A stretch of 64,000 bases of DNA, from contig NZ_JBHULT010000008.1 in assembly GCF_042684505.1 (NCBI RefSeq), positions 62,001-126,000 on the forward strand. Reading direction: 5' to 3'. The position numbers and the translations under genes are program-made. Below the pieces are notes generated by a model. That model saw only the letters and a list, made by a program, of their open reading frames with translations. It was not told the origin of the DNA and made no database searches. Every line of letters begins with the position of its first letter. The first letter of the stretch is position 1. This DNA comes from Salinimicrobium flavum. GTDB lineage: Bacteria > Bacteroidota > Bacteroidia > Flavobacteriales > Flavobacteriaceae. Positions 27,247-36,722 of this stretch are shown here, piece by piece.

Positions 27247-28183
27247 AAAGCATAATTTTATAACCTTTATTGAAATATTTTGCTCCTAATAACGCTACTA
27301 AAAAAGCCATCCCCTTTGCAATAGAGTAATATCTACATATTAATTTAAATGCCGGTATAAAAAAAGGAATACTGGCTTTTCTAATTCCTAATTGAAAAGA
27401 ATATCTCATATAGCCTGCTAAGAACCAGCGTATAAGTTTTTTATCATCATAAATAACTAAATCACGGGCAGTTTGAAACTTGAGGGCAGTAATGATTTTT
27501 TCAAAGTAAATTTCATTTTTTGTACTTTCTGAAGTAATAGAGTCAATATGGATTCTTCTGTGAGTTACAATTTCGTTAATAAAACAGCCCGAAAAATGTT
27601 GATGCAAAAGTTTGATAAAGAAATTATATTCATCTCCATAAAAAATTTCTTCATTGAAAGTAATATTTTCAACAATTTCCCTTGTTCCTAAGAAATCATC
27701 TGTTATCCAACCGATTTTATTAAGTGCTAAATTTTCTGCCGTTATTTCTGCTTTCTTTCTATCAAATACAAAATGTTCTCCTAAGAATTCTTTCGTGTTA
27801 CTATCAAAGTTTAAAGAACTAGTAATTACGAAGTCGAGTTTATTCCTTATTAATGTTTTCGAAGCAATCTCAAGATGATGGGAGAGCATTATATCATCAC
27901 TGTCAAACCATTTAATAAGGTCTCCCTTGCTCTGGGTAAATCCATAATTTCTACAAGAATTAGCTCCTTTTAATCTATTTTTGGGTCTCCTATAAAATTG
28001 GAAACGCACATCCTCTTCTGAATACTGGGCTATGACTTTTTCGATGTCATCTTCACTTCCATCATCCACTATTATACATTCCCAATTTTTATAACTCTGT
28101 TTTTTTATACTGTCGAGCGTTTCCTTAACAACATGTGCACGATTAAATATTGGAATGATTATGGAAATTAACGGGTCGTGCAT
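27233..28183 (-). CDS. GT2 glycosyltransferase (array member 4)
   Basis: A 316-residue GT-A enzyme: LISIIIPIFNRAHVVKETL, NWECIIVDDGSEDD, KGANSCRNYGFTQSKGD, LIKWFDSDDIML (metal site). The middle segment KGANSCRNYG is shared with array member 8 (31070-32002), so these two seem closest to each other. Upstream is a 111-base gap that looks like a gene remnant. Confidence 0.88.
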   Translation of the reverse strand: MHDPLISIIIPIFNRAHVVKETLDSIKKQSYKNWECIIVDDGSEDDIEKVIAQYSEEDVRFQFYRRPKNRLKGANSCRNYGFTQSKGDLIKWFDSDDIMLSHHLEIASKTLIRNKLDFVITSSLNFDSNTKEFLGEHFVFDRKKAEITAENLALNKIGWITDDFLGTREIVENITFNEEIFYGDEYNFFIKLLHQHFSGCFINEIVTHRRIHIDSITSESTKNEIYFEKIITALKFQTARDLVIYDDKKLIRWFLAGYMRYSFQLGIRKASIPFFIPAFKLICRYYSIAKGMAFLVALLGAKYFNKGYKIMLYARK

Positions 28184-28294
28184 TAAATAAGATTTTCTTT
28201 TTACACCAAATACCTCAAACCAATTCTGATTTTACCTAACGGAAGAATACTTTTTAAAGATTTGACTTTTCTTTTATTCCTATTAAATTAATAA
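28184..28294 (-). other. Intergenic gap with a possible gene remnant
   Basis: This is the largest gap within the GT2 run. On the minus strand, the frame ending with a TAA at 28201-28203 stays open for 28 codons and reads KSILPLGKIRIGLRYLV at its end, similar in style to glycosyltransferase C-termini. No start codon is present. It could be the tail of a deleted glycosyltransferase gene. This is a weak inference. Confidence 0.3.
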
Positions 28295-29200
28295 CTATGT
28301 TTTAAACGTAGTGTAAAAAACACCTGAAATAAAACCTTCGAAACGGCTTTTAAAATAAGGTTTAAAATACTTCCCTCTAAACCTATTGAATACTTCTACT
28401 AATAGGCTTTTAAAGTAATAACTCCTCACCTGGGGAAAGTTAGGGTGATAATTTTTACAAAATATCAACTTATTACGCATAAAATAATAATGAAAAACAG
28501 ATTCCTTTGCACTGGTAAGATTAAAAACTACTGCATTAGAATTTAATGCAAGGCGCCATTTCTTTTCTCGAGCCCTAAAACACCAATCCGTTTCTTCAAA
28601 ATACAAAAAATATTTTTCCGGGAATTTCCCTATATCTCTTAGTGCTATACAATTTAATAGAATACTGCTTCCATTAATGTAATCGATTTGGTAATCAATA
28701 GTTTTTGGTATTTCTGAAATTATACGATTATAATTTTTTTGAGTTGTGCTACACTTCTTATCCATTACCAACATTTCACCATCAGAAAAAATCTTCAAGG
28801 TATTGCACCTATGAATAATCCGCGGTCCCACTGCAGCTAAGGTCTCATCTTCTGAAATTGTTTTAAGAAGTATAGGGAGAGTTTGATCATTAACCCTTAT
28901 ATCGGGATTTAATACCCAAACATAGTCTGCTTTCTTATTTAGAGCAATTTCAATTCCAATATTATTCCCGCCGGCGTATCCTAGATTCTTGTTGTTAATG
29001 ATTAAACTTTCGGAAGGTATATTCTCTTTTAATTCGAATTGATCCGATTCAGAAGAATCATTATCAATTACCAGAATCTCTAAGAATTTATAATTCTGTT
29101 CTTCTAAATTTTTAAATAAGGTAATGCTTTCTTTTGCACTGTTGTAATTCAAAATAACTGCAAAAACTTTAAACCACTTAGGATCAACGGATGTAATCAA
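28295..29200 (-). CDS. GT2 rhamnosyltransferase-like enzyme (array member 5)
   Basis: A 301-residue GT2 enzyme of the WbbL/rhamnosyltransferase type. FAVILNYNSAKESITLF, LVIDNDSSESDQFEL, LGYAGGNNIGIEIAL, YVWVLNPDIRVND (metal site NPD) and FLYFEETDWCFRAREK are typical. The C-terminal FHYYFMRNKLIFCKNYHP also fits. It differs from its neighbours, which are of the DDGS type. The sugar transferred is not proven. Confidence 0.88.
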   Translation of the reverse strand: MITSVDPKWFKVFAVILNYNSAKESITLFKNLEEQNYKFLEILVIDNDSSESDQFELKENIPSESLIINNKNLGYAGGNNIGIEIALNKKADYVWVLNPDIRVNDQTLPILLKTISEDETLAAVGPRIIHRCNTLKIFSDGEMLVMDKKCSTTQKNYNRIISEIPKTIDYQIDYINGSSILLNCIALRDIGKFPEKYFLYFEETDWCFRAREKKWRLALNSNAVVFNLTSAKESVFHYYFMRNKLIFCKNYHPNFPQVRSYYFKSLLVEVFNRFRGKYFKPYFKSRFEGFISGVFYTTFKT

Positions 29201-29217
29201 TTTCGTTCAATTTAATG

Positions 29218-30054
29218 TTATAATCTTTTTTTATTAAATAGAGAGAAACCAAAAAATGTCTTACAAAAAAGATTAATTACAAACTTTTCGCTTTTCAATA
29301 TGGCTGACATTTCATTCTCTTTTTTCTGTAAATCCTGATTCATCGCATGAAAAGAACCAAAATAGCGAACAAAAAAGTCGGCATGTTTTACACTAAGGTA
29401 TTCAAACAGATAGGTATATTGATCTCTGCTTATCCTTCTATGCATATTATTATCGGTTATTCTATAATAAAAACCAACAAAATCGAGCTTCTTAACGTCA
29501 CCTCCATTTTTTAGGATAGATATCCAAAATTCCCAATCTTCCCAACCGTACTTCATGTTCTCATCAAATCCTCCTACCCTTTCCCACTCGACTCTCCTAA
29601 AGAGGGCACTACAAAAAATCATATTCATTCTGCTCAGATTGAATAGCGAAAAAGTTTCTAATTCCCAGAGTCCACTTTCCTTTCCAAATTTTTCAGCTTC
29701 ACAATACACTACTTTAATTGACGGATCATCTTGTAATACCTTAAGTGCTTTTTCAATATAGTCACCTGAAATTTTATCATCAGCATCTAAAGGCAGAAGA
29801 ATACTCCCAACCGATTTATCTATTCCAAAATTACGAGCACTACTGAGCCCTCTATTTTCTTGATAAAAATACTTGAACCTGGGATCTTTTGAAATAAACA
29901 ATTCAGCTACTTCTTTCGTTTTATCCTGACTTCCGTCGTCTACGATAATACACTCCCAATTTAAATAGGTTTGATGCAGAACAGATTGTAAAGCTTCACC
30001 TAAATATTGAGCTTGATTATATGACGGTACAATAATTGAAACCTTAAAATCCAT
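29218..30054 (-). CDS. GT2 glycosyltransferase (array member 6)
   Basis: A 278-residue GT-A enzyme with VSIIVPSYNQAQYLGEAL, NWECIIVDDGSQDKT, ILLPLDADDKISGDY (metal site) and KYGWEDWEFWISILKNG. It resembles array member 3 in the acceptor part (WEDWEF). It lies one base before the next array gene and so is in the same transcript. Confidence 0.88.
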   Translation of the reverse strand: MDFKVSIIVPSYNQAQYLGEALQSVLHQTYLNWECIIVDDGSQDKTKEVAELFISKDPRFKYFYQENRGLSSARNFGIDKSVGSILLPLDADDKISGDYIEKALKVLQDDPSIKVVYCEAEKFGKESGLWELETFSLFNLSRMNMIFCSALFRRVEWERVGGFDENMKYGWEDWEFWISILKNGGDVKKLDFVGFYYRITDNNMHRRISRDQYTYLFEYLSVKHADFFVRYFGSFHAMNQDLQKKENEMSAILKSEKFVINLFCKTFFGFSLFNKKRL

Positions 30055-30055
30055 T

Positions 30056-31009
30056 TTATTTTTCCAGTAGGTTGTTCATTTTCTTTCTTACCTTCTTACC
30101 AGAAACATCCAGGATAAGGAGGGTATAATATTGAACGTACAAAGTTAAAAACTGGTAGAAAGTTAAAATGTTATTTTTATAAAAGACCTTAAAGAGGACA
30201 AGATTATTTTGTCTACTGTTATATTGAAGTGACTCCCTCAGATAATCTTTAAGATATCCTTTTAAACACGGGAGTAGGTGCGGAAGCAAATTTTCTTTTA
30301 ATTCTGAAGATATATCAGGAATAAAGAGCATTAGTGATTGAAAATATTTACGGGCAATGTCGAATCCTATTTTTGAAAATGCAGGTCTATAAACACTATC
30401 TGGATTACTTTCCCAAAACACACTGTAGTTTAATTGGGAATGGATCATTGCTCTGATATGGATTTCAGGATCGTTTAACCTGGGATAAGATTCCTTAAAT
30501 CCTTTAATAGATCTTACGAAATTTCTATCCCAGAGAGTACACATTGTCTGCCAGTAAATTTTACATTTTAGAAAATCCTGCAAATATGATTTCTTATTTG
30601 GAATTTTTACTTCTTGCAATTCTTTTTCATAAGTATTTACATACATCGGGAATATCCAGAAATCCTTGTTTCGATCTGCTTCAATTCTTTTAATCCTATC
30701 TTCTATACAGGATTGGAGAAGTATGTCGTCTGAATCCAGAAAAATGCAGAATTCTCCTTGCGCCTTCTCCAAACCAATGTTTCTACATCGTGAAGCTCCT
30801 TTAGGAGCTGAATCTCTTAGAAGATATTTTATTTTAGAGTTTCTGCTGCTATAGAATGACAATAATTCTTCTGTGTAATCTTCAGATTGGTCATCTACTA
30901 CCAAGCATTCCCAATTATCATAACTTTGAGAAACTATGGAATCTATAGTTTCTCCTATTTGAGAAGCTCGATTATAAGTGGGTATAATGACGGAAACAAG
31001 AGGTTGCAC
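30056..31009 (-). CDS. GT2 glycosyltransferase (array member 7)
   Basis: A 317-residue GT-A enzyme: LVSVIIPTYNRASQIGETI, NWECLVVDDQSEDYT, GEFCIFLDSDDILLQSC (metal site) and SYPRLNDPEIHIRAMIH as the acceptor part. The C-terminal part is long and helical, with hydrophobic stretches (FYQFLTLYVQYYTLLIL) that may sit at the membrane. Substrates are unknown. Confidence 0.87.
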   Translation of the reverse strand: MQPLVSVIIPTYNRASQIGETIDSIVSQSYDNWECLVVDDQSEDYTEELLSFYSSRNSKIKYLLRDSAPKGASRCRNIGLEKAQGEFCIFLDSDDILLQSCIEDRIKRIEADRNKDFWIFPMYVNTYEKELQEVKIPNKKSYLQDFLKCKIYWQTMCTLWDRNFVRSIKGFKESYPRLNDPEIHIRAMIHSQLNYSVFWESNPDSVYRPAFSKIGFDIARKYFQSLMLFIPDISSELKENLLPHLLPCLKGYLKDYLRESLQYNSRQNNLVLFKVFYKNNILTFYQFLTLYVQYYTLLILDVSGKKVRKKMNNLLEK

Positions 31010-31069
31010 TATAATTTTTCAGCAAGATATCAAATGAAATTTAAAAAAGTTCTCTTTGGGTTTATCTTG

Positions 31070-32002
31070 TTAATTCCCTTTAAGAAAAACATATCCTTTT
31101 CCGAATAAAGAAAAAGAAATAACAGCAAAAGTATATTTCACGAACCAAATGACGAAATGAATACTAGGAAAGGCCAGTCGATAAAACAACTGATAATTTC
31201 GCCTTGTTATTCCCTTCATTTTCCACAAGTACTGATATTTCTTCAACTGATCCTTTAAATAATAATATTTAATCTCCCGGGATGCATTCTGCGCCAAAAC
31301 CGTCTCTAACTGTCGGTTTACGGCTTCATAATTTGATCTTACGACTTCTATTGAAAGGTCATTGGAAATTGAGTACAGGGACTGCCGGTATTGGGTAAGG
31401 TACTTATCTATGAAATAAATTTGAGGCCTCTCAAGAAGTCTTCTAATATGAAAATCACGATCCTGTCCTCTGTGCAATTTCTCATCAAAAAGCTCTTTGT
31501 TCTCCAAAAAGGATCTTCTGTACATAGGGTCCGGAAGATACCAGCTCACTTCAAGGCAAACATAGTCTTTTAGAAGATTCTCACTTGGCCGGGTTCTTTT
31601 CTCTTCTCTAATAAATTTCCCTTCATTGCTCACCAGCTCATGTTTTGATATCACAATATCTATCCCCTTATCAAAGCTTTGCACCTTCTCCTGAAGGAAA
31701 TTCTCCTTCATAAGGTCATCACTGTCAAACCAATTCACAAAACAGCCTTTACTCAAGGAATATCCGTAGTTCCTGCAGGAATTGGCCCCCTTAAGTTTTG
31801 AAGTCGGCCTGGAATGGAATTGGATACGAGGATCTACAGCTTTGTAGAATTCAATTAATTCTAATGTATAGTCATTAGAACCATCATCTACCACAATACA
31901 TTCCCAATTTTTGTGTGACTGAGCTATAATACTCTCAAGGGTTTCACCGAGGAATTCATATCGATTGTAAGTGGGTACGATAATGGAAACAAGTGATGAC
32001 AT
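31070..32002 (-). CDS. GT2 glycosyltransferase (array member 8)
   Basis: A 310-residue GT-A enzyme: LVSIIVPTYNRYEFLGETL, NWECIVVDDGSNDYT, KGANSCRNYGYSLSKG, FVNWFDSDDLMKENF (metal site) and KLHRGQDRDFHIRRLLE. It ends with a hydrophobic segment (FVIWFVKYTFAVISFSLFG) that probably associates with the membrane. It is the first translated of the eight GT2 genes. Confidence 0.88.
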   Translation of the reverse strand: MSSLVSIIVPTYNRYEFLGETLESIIAQSHKNWECIVVDDGSNDYTLELIEFYKAVDPRIQFHSRPTSKLKGANSCRNYGYSLSKGCFVNWFDSDDLMKENFLQEKVQSFDKGIDIVISKHELVSNEGKFIREEKRTRPSENLLKDYVCLEVSWYLPDPMYRRSFLENKELFDEKLHRGQDRDFHIRRLLERPQIYFIDKYLTQYRQSLYSISNDLSIEVVRSNYEAVNRQLETVLAQNASREIKYYYLKDQLKKYQYLWKMKGITRRNYQLFYRLAFPSIHFVIWFVKYTFAVISFSLFGKGYVFLKGN

Positions 32003-32022
32003 ATATTCTGAAGATAAGCGGA

Positions 32023-33144
32023 TTAGCTTGTTCCTTTCCTGAAAGATTCGCTAAGTGCTTTAAAAATAAGTTTATTGAGCAGAGAAATATGTCTTTCCAT
32101 GGTAAAATTTTGTTGTATATATTTCTTTCCTGCCGCACCCATCTTTTTGGCATAATTCTGCTGTTCCAGAACCTGAATCATTGCTGCTGCCATAGCCTCC
32201 ACATCATGTTCCTCTACAAGTAAACCTGTTTCTCCATTAATGATCACATCTTTTATACCCGCATGCTGGGTGGCAATTACCGGCAAGCCTGCTGCACTGG
32301 CTTCAAGTACAGACAATGGCGTTCCTTCAGAATCTCCATCCTCTGCTATAATGGAATGTTGAATTAAAGCAAGAGAGCCTTCCATATGATGCCGAAATTC
32401 TTCGGAGCTAATAACCCCCAGAAAAATAATATTTTTATCAAGCTTAAAATATTTTACGAGATTTCTACTGGAGTTTAATAAAGCACCTTTACCGGCCATA
32501 AATAATTTGGCTTGAGGATATTTTTTAAGAACCTTACTAAATGCCAAAATATTGTAATAAGGTGCTTTTTTATCTACAAACCTTCCAATCGAAATAAAAT
32601 GGGGATTTTGAAATCCGGGTGATACTTCAAAGAACTCATCTCTTGGACCATATACATTATACACCAGTTTTTCTTCGGGACAGCCTAACTGTAATAATTT
32701 GGCATACATCTCCTTGGATACTGTAATTACATAACTGGCGTACTTGAAAACTTCCCTGTAATTATCATTATTCTTGATAACATCATATTTGCTGGCATCC
32801 ACACCATGAAAATGAACTATTAAAGGCAAGGTTAACTTTTTGCATATAGGAATCATCCGGGTTCCTGTTGGCCCAAATTCGGCAAAAACAAGAGCAATTT
32901 TATTCTTTTTAAATGAGGTAATAAGCGCCTGCTCTCCTAAAGAATACTTGTTCAGATGGAAATGTCCTTTAAAAATATCGATAATCCTACTTTTCCTGGA
33001 ATTTATAACCAGGCCATTTTCCAACCTACCAGGCAATTCACTGGAGTAGTAGTAAAAAACATTTCCTTTCAAAAAATCCTTGTGAGCCTGAATAAATGTC
33101 TCAGAATAAGCATTTTTGGAGGGAGAACAGAGAGCTATATTCAT
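32023..33144 (-). CDS. GT4 glycosyltransferase
   Basis: A 373-residue group 1 enzyme. MNIALCSPSKNAYSETFIQA is the typical start of a GT4 branch with ETFI, LIVHFHGVDAS follows, ISIGRFVDKKAPYYNI marks the hinge, and EGTPLSVLEASAAGLPVIAT is the donor-site region. DVIINGETGLLVEEHD completes it. It overlaps the 33141 gene by four bases (ATGA). This is a confident family assignment with unknown sugar. Confidence 0.92.
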   Translation of the reverse strand: MNIALCSPSKNAYSETFIQAHKDFLKGNVFYYYSSELPGRLENGLVINSRKSRIIDIFKGHFHLNKYSLGEQALITSFKKNKIALVFAEFGPTGTRMIPICKKLTLPLIVHFHGVDASKYDVIKNNDNYREVFKYASYVITVSKEMYAKLLQLGCPEEKLVYNVYGPRDEFFEVSPGFQNPHFISIGRFVDKKAPYYNILAFSKVLKKYPQAKLFMAGKGALLNSSRNLVKYFKLDKNIIFLGVISSEEFRHHMEGSLALIQHSIIAEDGDSEGTPLSVLEASAAGLPVIATQHAGIKDVIINGETGLLVEEHDVEAMAAAMIQVLEQQNYAKKMGAAGKKYIQQNFTMERHISLLNKLIFKALSESFRKGTS

Positions 33145-34154
33145 GATATTTTTTTATAGATTTTTTTTACCAAGCTTCTTATTCTCTTAGCAATAGTAAT
33201 GGTTTGCCTCTCGGGAGTAAAATCTTCTTCGCTCCAAAGTTTTTTAAATCTTACTTTCTTTGAAAATTCTTCTATTATATCCACATCTGAATATTTTAAG
33301 AGATTATCCCTATACTGCTCTAAATGAAAACTTAATAGCTTATCATTCTTATAAAAAACACCAGTTAGCAGCGAATTTGTGAAATGAACGAAAACTATAG
33401 GAAAATGATTATTAATAGTCACTTCTCCATTGTCATTTAATGTGCGATTGCATAAAATTTTATTCCAGTTAGCGACATTACATCCTTTATGCCTTAAAAT
33501 TCCAGTATTTTCAAAAAGCACTGGGAGTAAATCAAGATATCGCTGATCATCATAAAATCCTTCCGCTGTATTCACTTCACATTTAAATAGGATCATTTTA
33601 GCCCACCAGTTCAGGGCAAGTTCGGCACCCCGTGAAGCACCTATAAAACCTGCATTATAAAGACCTTCTAAAAAATTAAGTTTAAAATTATCATATTCCA
33701 CCAAAGGATTAGAATTTCTCCAATGTGGGGTTAATAGTAGGGCCACGTGATTTAATTCTTCATATAAGAAATGGAAATCACTAAAAAAATAAATATCACA
33801 ATCTAAATAAATAACTTTCTCAAATGATTCCAAAAGAAAGTTTATGAAAACAGGCTTCATTCCCCACCTAAAAGCATCGTGCCGTTCCTCACAGTATTTA
33901 TCTTTAAGATCCTTAGCATAGGAAAAATTTTGAAGATCCTTAAAATCATATAACTGAACATATTTTCTTCTTAAAAATTCTTTTTCAAATGCTTCAGAAA
34001 GTCCTCCTTTGCTCAAAAAAACGGAAAAGTGAAAGGTTTTATTAAACCGACATAGGGAATCATGCAAGACTAATGCATAGGGCGCGTAATCAGCGGTTAT
34101 GATTGTACAAAAACTTATATTTTCTTCTCTATTCAACTTAAAATTTATATCCAA
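33141..34154 (-). CDS. GT8-like GT-A glycosyltransferase
   Basis: A 337-residue nucleotide-diphospho-sugar transferase. SFCTIITADYAPYALVLHDS and VFINFLLESFEKVIYLDCDIYFFSDF contain the metal-binding DxD (LDCD) of GT8-like enzymes. LNFLEGLYNAGFIGASRG and DDQRYLDLLP fit the acceptor half, and GCNVANWN is also conserved in this branch. It overlaps the sulfotransferase gene by 17 bases, so expression is coupled. Confidence 0.8.
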   Translation of the reverse strand: MDINFKLNREENISFCTIITADYAPYALVLHDSLCRFNKTFHFSVFLSKGGLSEAFEKEFLRRKYVQLYDFKDLQNFSYAKDLKDKYCEERHDAFRWGMKPVFINFLLESFEKVIYLDCDIYFFSDFHFLYEELNHVALLLTPHWRNSNPLVEYDNFKLNFLEGLYNAGFIGASRGAELALNWWAKMILFKCEVNTAEGFYDDQRYLDLLPVLFENTGILRHKGCNVANWNKILCNRTLNDNGEVTINNHFPIVFVHFTNSLLTGVFYKNDKLLSFHLEQYRDNLLKYSDVDIIEEFSKKVRFKKLWSEEDFTPERQTITIAKRIRSLVKKIYKKIS

Positions 34155-34800
34155 ATAATTTCAGATCCTTCTCATAGTATTCTTCAAGAATTTTTTTTGA
34201 TGTTTCATCTATCAATTCTCGATAATCCAGCTGGTGAGAGGAAGAATTCAGAACAGGAAAACTTGAAATAGAGAAATCGAGCTTGTTTAGATCTTTTCGC
34301 AATTCTTCCAAATTTTCAAAACGATATATCTTTTTCACCAAAGATTTCCTTCCCTTTTTATCATATAGCCAAGTATACTGCGGCACCCATTGATTCCATT
34401 GGGCATCATGCTTCAATTTATCATTTTTCAAATACTCGGCACATTCTCTAATAGAGGCATTCTTTAATAATTTAAAATCAAGATGTCTAGGACGGGATAG
34501 ATCCACTGGCTCTACAATATTGTCGTGGTAATAACTTTTTTCCATTCTAGCATAATTGTACAAAGAAAGAAACCTGTCAAAAGGATTTCTAACTATTCCA
34601 AACGAGAAATTATTTTTTAAGAGATGATTATTGCCTGAAGCTTTTACCTCCCATGCTTTTATGTGCATATAACTTGTAAGACCAAGTGTTTTAGCAACAG
34701 ATGTACCACCATTTTTAGGAACATGAATAAAATAAACTTTCCCAATAAGGTTTCTCTGCGGGTCTTTTAAAGGTTTATATAATTTTTTAAATAAAAACAT
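34138..34800 (-). CDS. Sulfotransferase family protein
   Basis: A 220-residue PAPS-dependent sulfotransferase. The 5'-phosphosulfate loop is FIHVPKNGGTSVAKTLG (about residues 24-40), and the 3'-phosphate motif is FGIVRNPFDRFLSLYNYARM (about 67-86). This matches the Sulfotransfer_2 family that sulfates carbohydrates. It predicts a sulfated sugar in the product, as is frequent in marine polysaccharides. No PAPS-synthesis gene is visible in this window. Confidence 0.88.
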   Translation of the reverse strand: MFLFKKLYKPLKDPQRNLIGKVYFIHVPKNGGTSVAKTLGLTSYMHIKAWEVKASGNNHLLKNNFSFGIVRNPFDRFLSLYNYARMEKSYYHDNIVEPVDLSRPRHLDFKLLKNASIRECAEYLKNDKLKHDAQWNQWVPQYTWLYDKKGRKSLVKKIYRFENLEELRKDLNKLDFSISSFPVLNSSSHQLDYRELIDETSKKILEEYYEKDLKLFGYKF

Positions 34801-34803
34801 TTG

Positions 34804-35517
34804 CTATAATCTTTTAAAAATCTTGTCTATCCAGGTATATTTTCTTGTCCGTTCAAGATACTCCATTTGGTTTAGTAAATTATCTTTAGAATAATTATCC
34901 CCTGAGAGATTCACGAACTCAAACCCTTTGTGATTTTTTGAAATAATAAATTGATTAAATGGCAGAGCAAAAATTTTGAAATCTACTGCTTCTGCAAAAT
35001 AAACAGCATAAGGAAAAACGAGGGTAGGTTCATACTTCTCTTTGTGTTGCCAAATATTCGGACAGAAATCATCCCCGGCAATAAATCCATTGTTTTTTAT
35101 CTTATTCCAATATGTCAATAAATCTATACTAATTCCTTTGAGGGTATGATCTCCATCAATGTAAACCAAGTCCAACGAGTTATCAGCTATGTCTCCTGCA
35201 ATCTCTTTTGTTCTCCCCCTCAAAATTAAACGTTTGTTCCTCGCAAAATCAGTTCTTGATAATGTTTCATTGTAATACTTCTCAAATTCCCGATTACTTG
35301 TATTGGCAGGTTTGTTCCAATCAGAAATATATCGCCAAGGATCAATCATAAAGTATTTTTCAAGTGACTGACAATTTCTAAGCATGGCTTCCGCGAATTC
35401 ACCTCTATAAACACCGATTTCGGCAAAATATTTTATCTCAAATTTTACTATGAATTTTTCCCACAACTCGAATCTGTTTGGGCTATTTAGAACTACATTT
35501 TCTAACTCTCTAAACAT
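34804..35517 (-). CDS. SAM-dependent methyltransferase (Methyltransf_24 type)
   Basis: A 237-residue protein of the class found in sugar loci. Motif I is FAEIGVYRGEFAEAML, followed by FMIDPWRYISDW, LVYIDGDHTLKGISIDLLTY (the DGDH of Methyltransf_24) and GFIAGDDFCPN. It probably methylates a sugar hydroxyl. It is a distant relative of the 39162-39803 enzyme, which has the same EVGVYRG and FIDGLHTFE elements. Confidence 0.82.
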   Translation of the reverse strand: MFRELENVVLNSPNRFELWEKFIVKFEIKYFAEIGVYRGEFAEAMLRNCQSLEKYFMIDPWRYISDWNKPANTSNREFEKYYNETLSRTDFARNKRLILRGRTKEIAGDIADNSLDLVYIDGDHTLKGISIDLLTYWNKIKNNGFIAGDDFCPNIWQHKEKYEPTLVFPYAVYFAEAVDFKIFALPFNQFIISKNHKGFEFVNLSGDNYSKDNLLNQMEYLERTRKYTWIDKIFKRL

Positions 35518-35521
35518 GTCT

Positions 35522-36721
35522 TTAATCGTTCTGATGAAATTCCGTTTGTAATAAAAAAGGTGGAAATATATCCCGTGGATGGCCTACATGAAAAGAAATT
35601 GCACCACTTATTCTTAATATGGGCTCCCGGGTTTTCATAGCATGTACTGATACATCAATGGTATAATAACCTTTAGAAAGTTGTAAAGTTTTATGCTTTA
35701 CTGTGAATTCCAAAGATCCTCCTTTACATTTCAGATTTTTAGTATTCTCGTGGAGGTAAGCAATTTCACGCTGCTCTTTATCATAAATAACAAGAATGAA
35801 TATAAATGGTGATTCTCTTTGGAAACTGAAGTGCAACTTAATTTCTAAATCTTCCCCCCATTTAATCTCTGGCACTCCTTGAAATGAATTATTAAAATTT
35901 ATAATAGTACTATTTTTCAATTCAAGGTTCCCATCTGTAAAAATTATATTTTGTTCATTATTACGAAAACTTGAATAATAATAATCTAAACCTTTGCCGA
36001 TATCAAGTCCAGAGAATTTGACATTTCCTTTTTCCATTAATAAAATTTGATTACAAATTCTGGAAACTTTTGGCATACTATGGGAAACAAAAACAACCGC
36101 TGTTTTTGGTAAAATATTATCTATGGTTTTAAAACATTTTAAAATAAACCCAACATCTCCAACTGCTAAGACCTCGTCAATCAATAGTACATCAGGCTCC
36201 ATCTGTGCAGCAACCGCAAAGCCTAACCTCACCTTCATCCCACTACTGTAATTTTGTACTGGCATATCAATAAATTCCCGAAGTTCTGCAAATTCTATGA
36301 TTTCCTCTAGCCTGGCATCTATTTCTTTACGGGTAAAACCCAACACCGCTCCATTGTTATAGATATTTTCCCTTCCGGTTAAAATGGGATTAAAACCGGC
36401 ACCAAGCTCTATCAGGGCCCCAACCCGGCCTTTAATAGTGATCTTCCCGGCATCGGGATTAATTAGGCCATTCAACATTTTTAGCAACGTAGATTTTCCG
36501 GCACCGTTGTGACCTATAAGTCCAAGACATTCGCCTCTGCGCAACTCAAAGTTAATATCCTTTACGGCCCAGAATTCTTTATCCCTTAGAATTCTCTCTG
36601 GTTGATTCCCTTTTAAATTGCTCACCAGGTCTTTAACTCCATACCACAGGCTGGTTTTAAGATCTTTACAGAACTTTTTGGAAACACCCTCTGCCTTTAC
36701 CAATACCTCTTTTTCTTCCAT
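35522..36721 (-). CDS. wzt: ABC transporter ATPase for polysaccharide export (Wzt), with C-terminal carbohydrate domain
   Basis: A 399-residue ATPase. Walker A GHNGAGKS is at about 70-77, the signature YSSGMKVRLGFAVA near 160, Walker B VLLIDEVLAVGD near 182, and the switch VVFVSHSMPKV follows. After residue 250 comes a beta-sandwich (EIKLHFSFQRESPFIF, YYTIDVSVHAM) matching the Wzt C-terminal glycan-binding domain. It powers export of lipid-linked glycan with the adjacent Wzm. A GTG at 36730 is an alternative start, but the ATG at 36721 follows the wzm stop by one base and starts a better N-terminus. Confidence 0.93.
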   Translation of the reverse strand: MEEKEVLVKAEGVSKKFCKDLKTSLWYGVKDLVSNLKGNQPERILRDKEFWAVKDINFELRRGECLGLIGHNGAGKSTLLKMLNGLINPDAGKITIKGRVGALIELGAGFNPILTGRENIYNNGAVLGFTRKEIDARLEEIIEFAELREFIDMPVQNYSSGMKVRLGFAVAAQMEPDVLLIDEVLAVGDVGFILKCFKTIDNILPKTAVVFVSHSMPKVSRICNQILLMEKGNVKFSGLDIGKGLDYYYSSFRNNEQNIIFTDGNLELKNSTIINFNNSFQGVPEIKWGEDLEIKLHFSFQRESPFIFILVIYDKEQREIAYLHENTKNLKCKGGSLEFTVKHKTLQLSKGYYTIDVSVHAMKTREPILRISGAISFHVGHPRDIFPPFLLQTEFHQND

Positions 36722-36722
36722 C

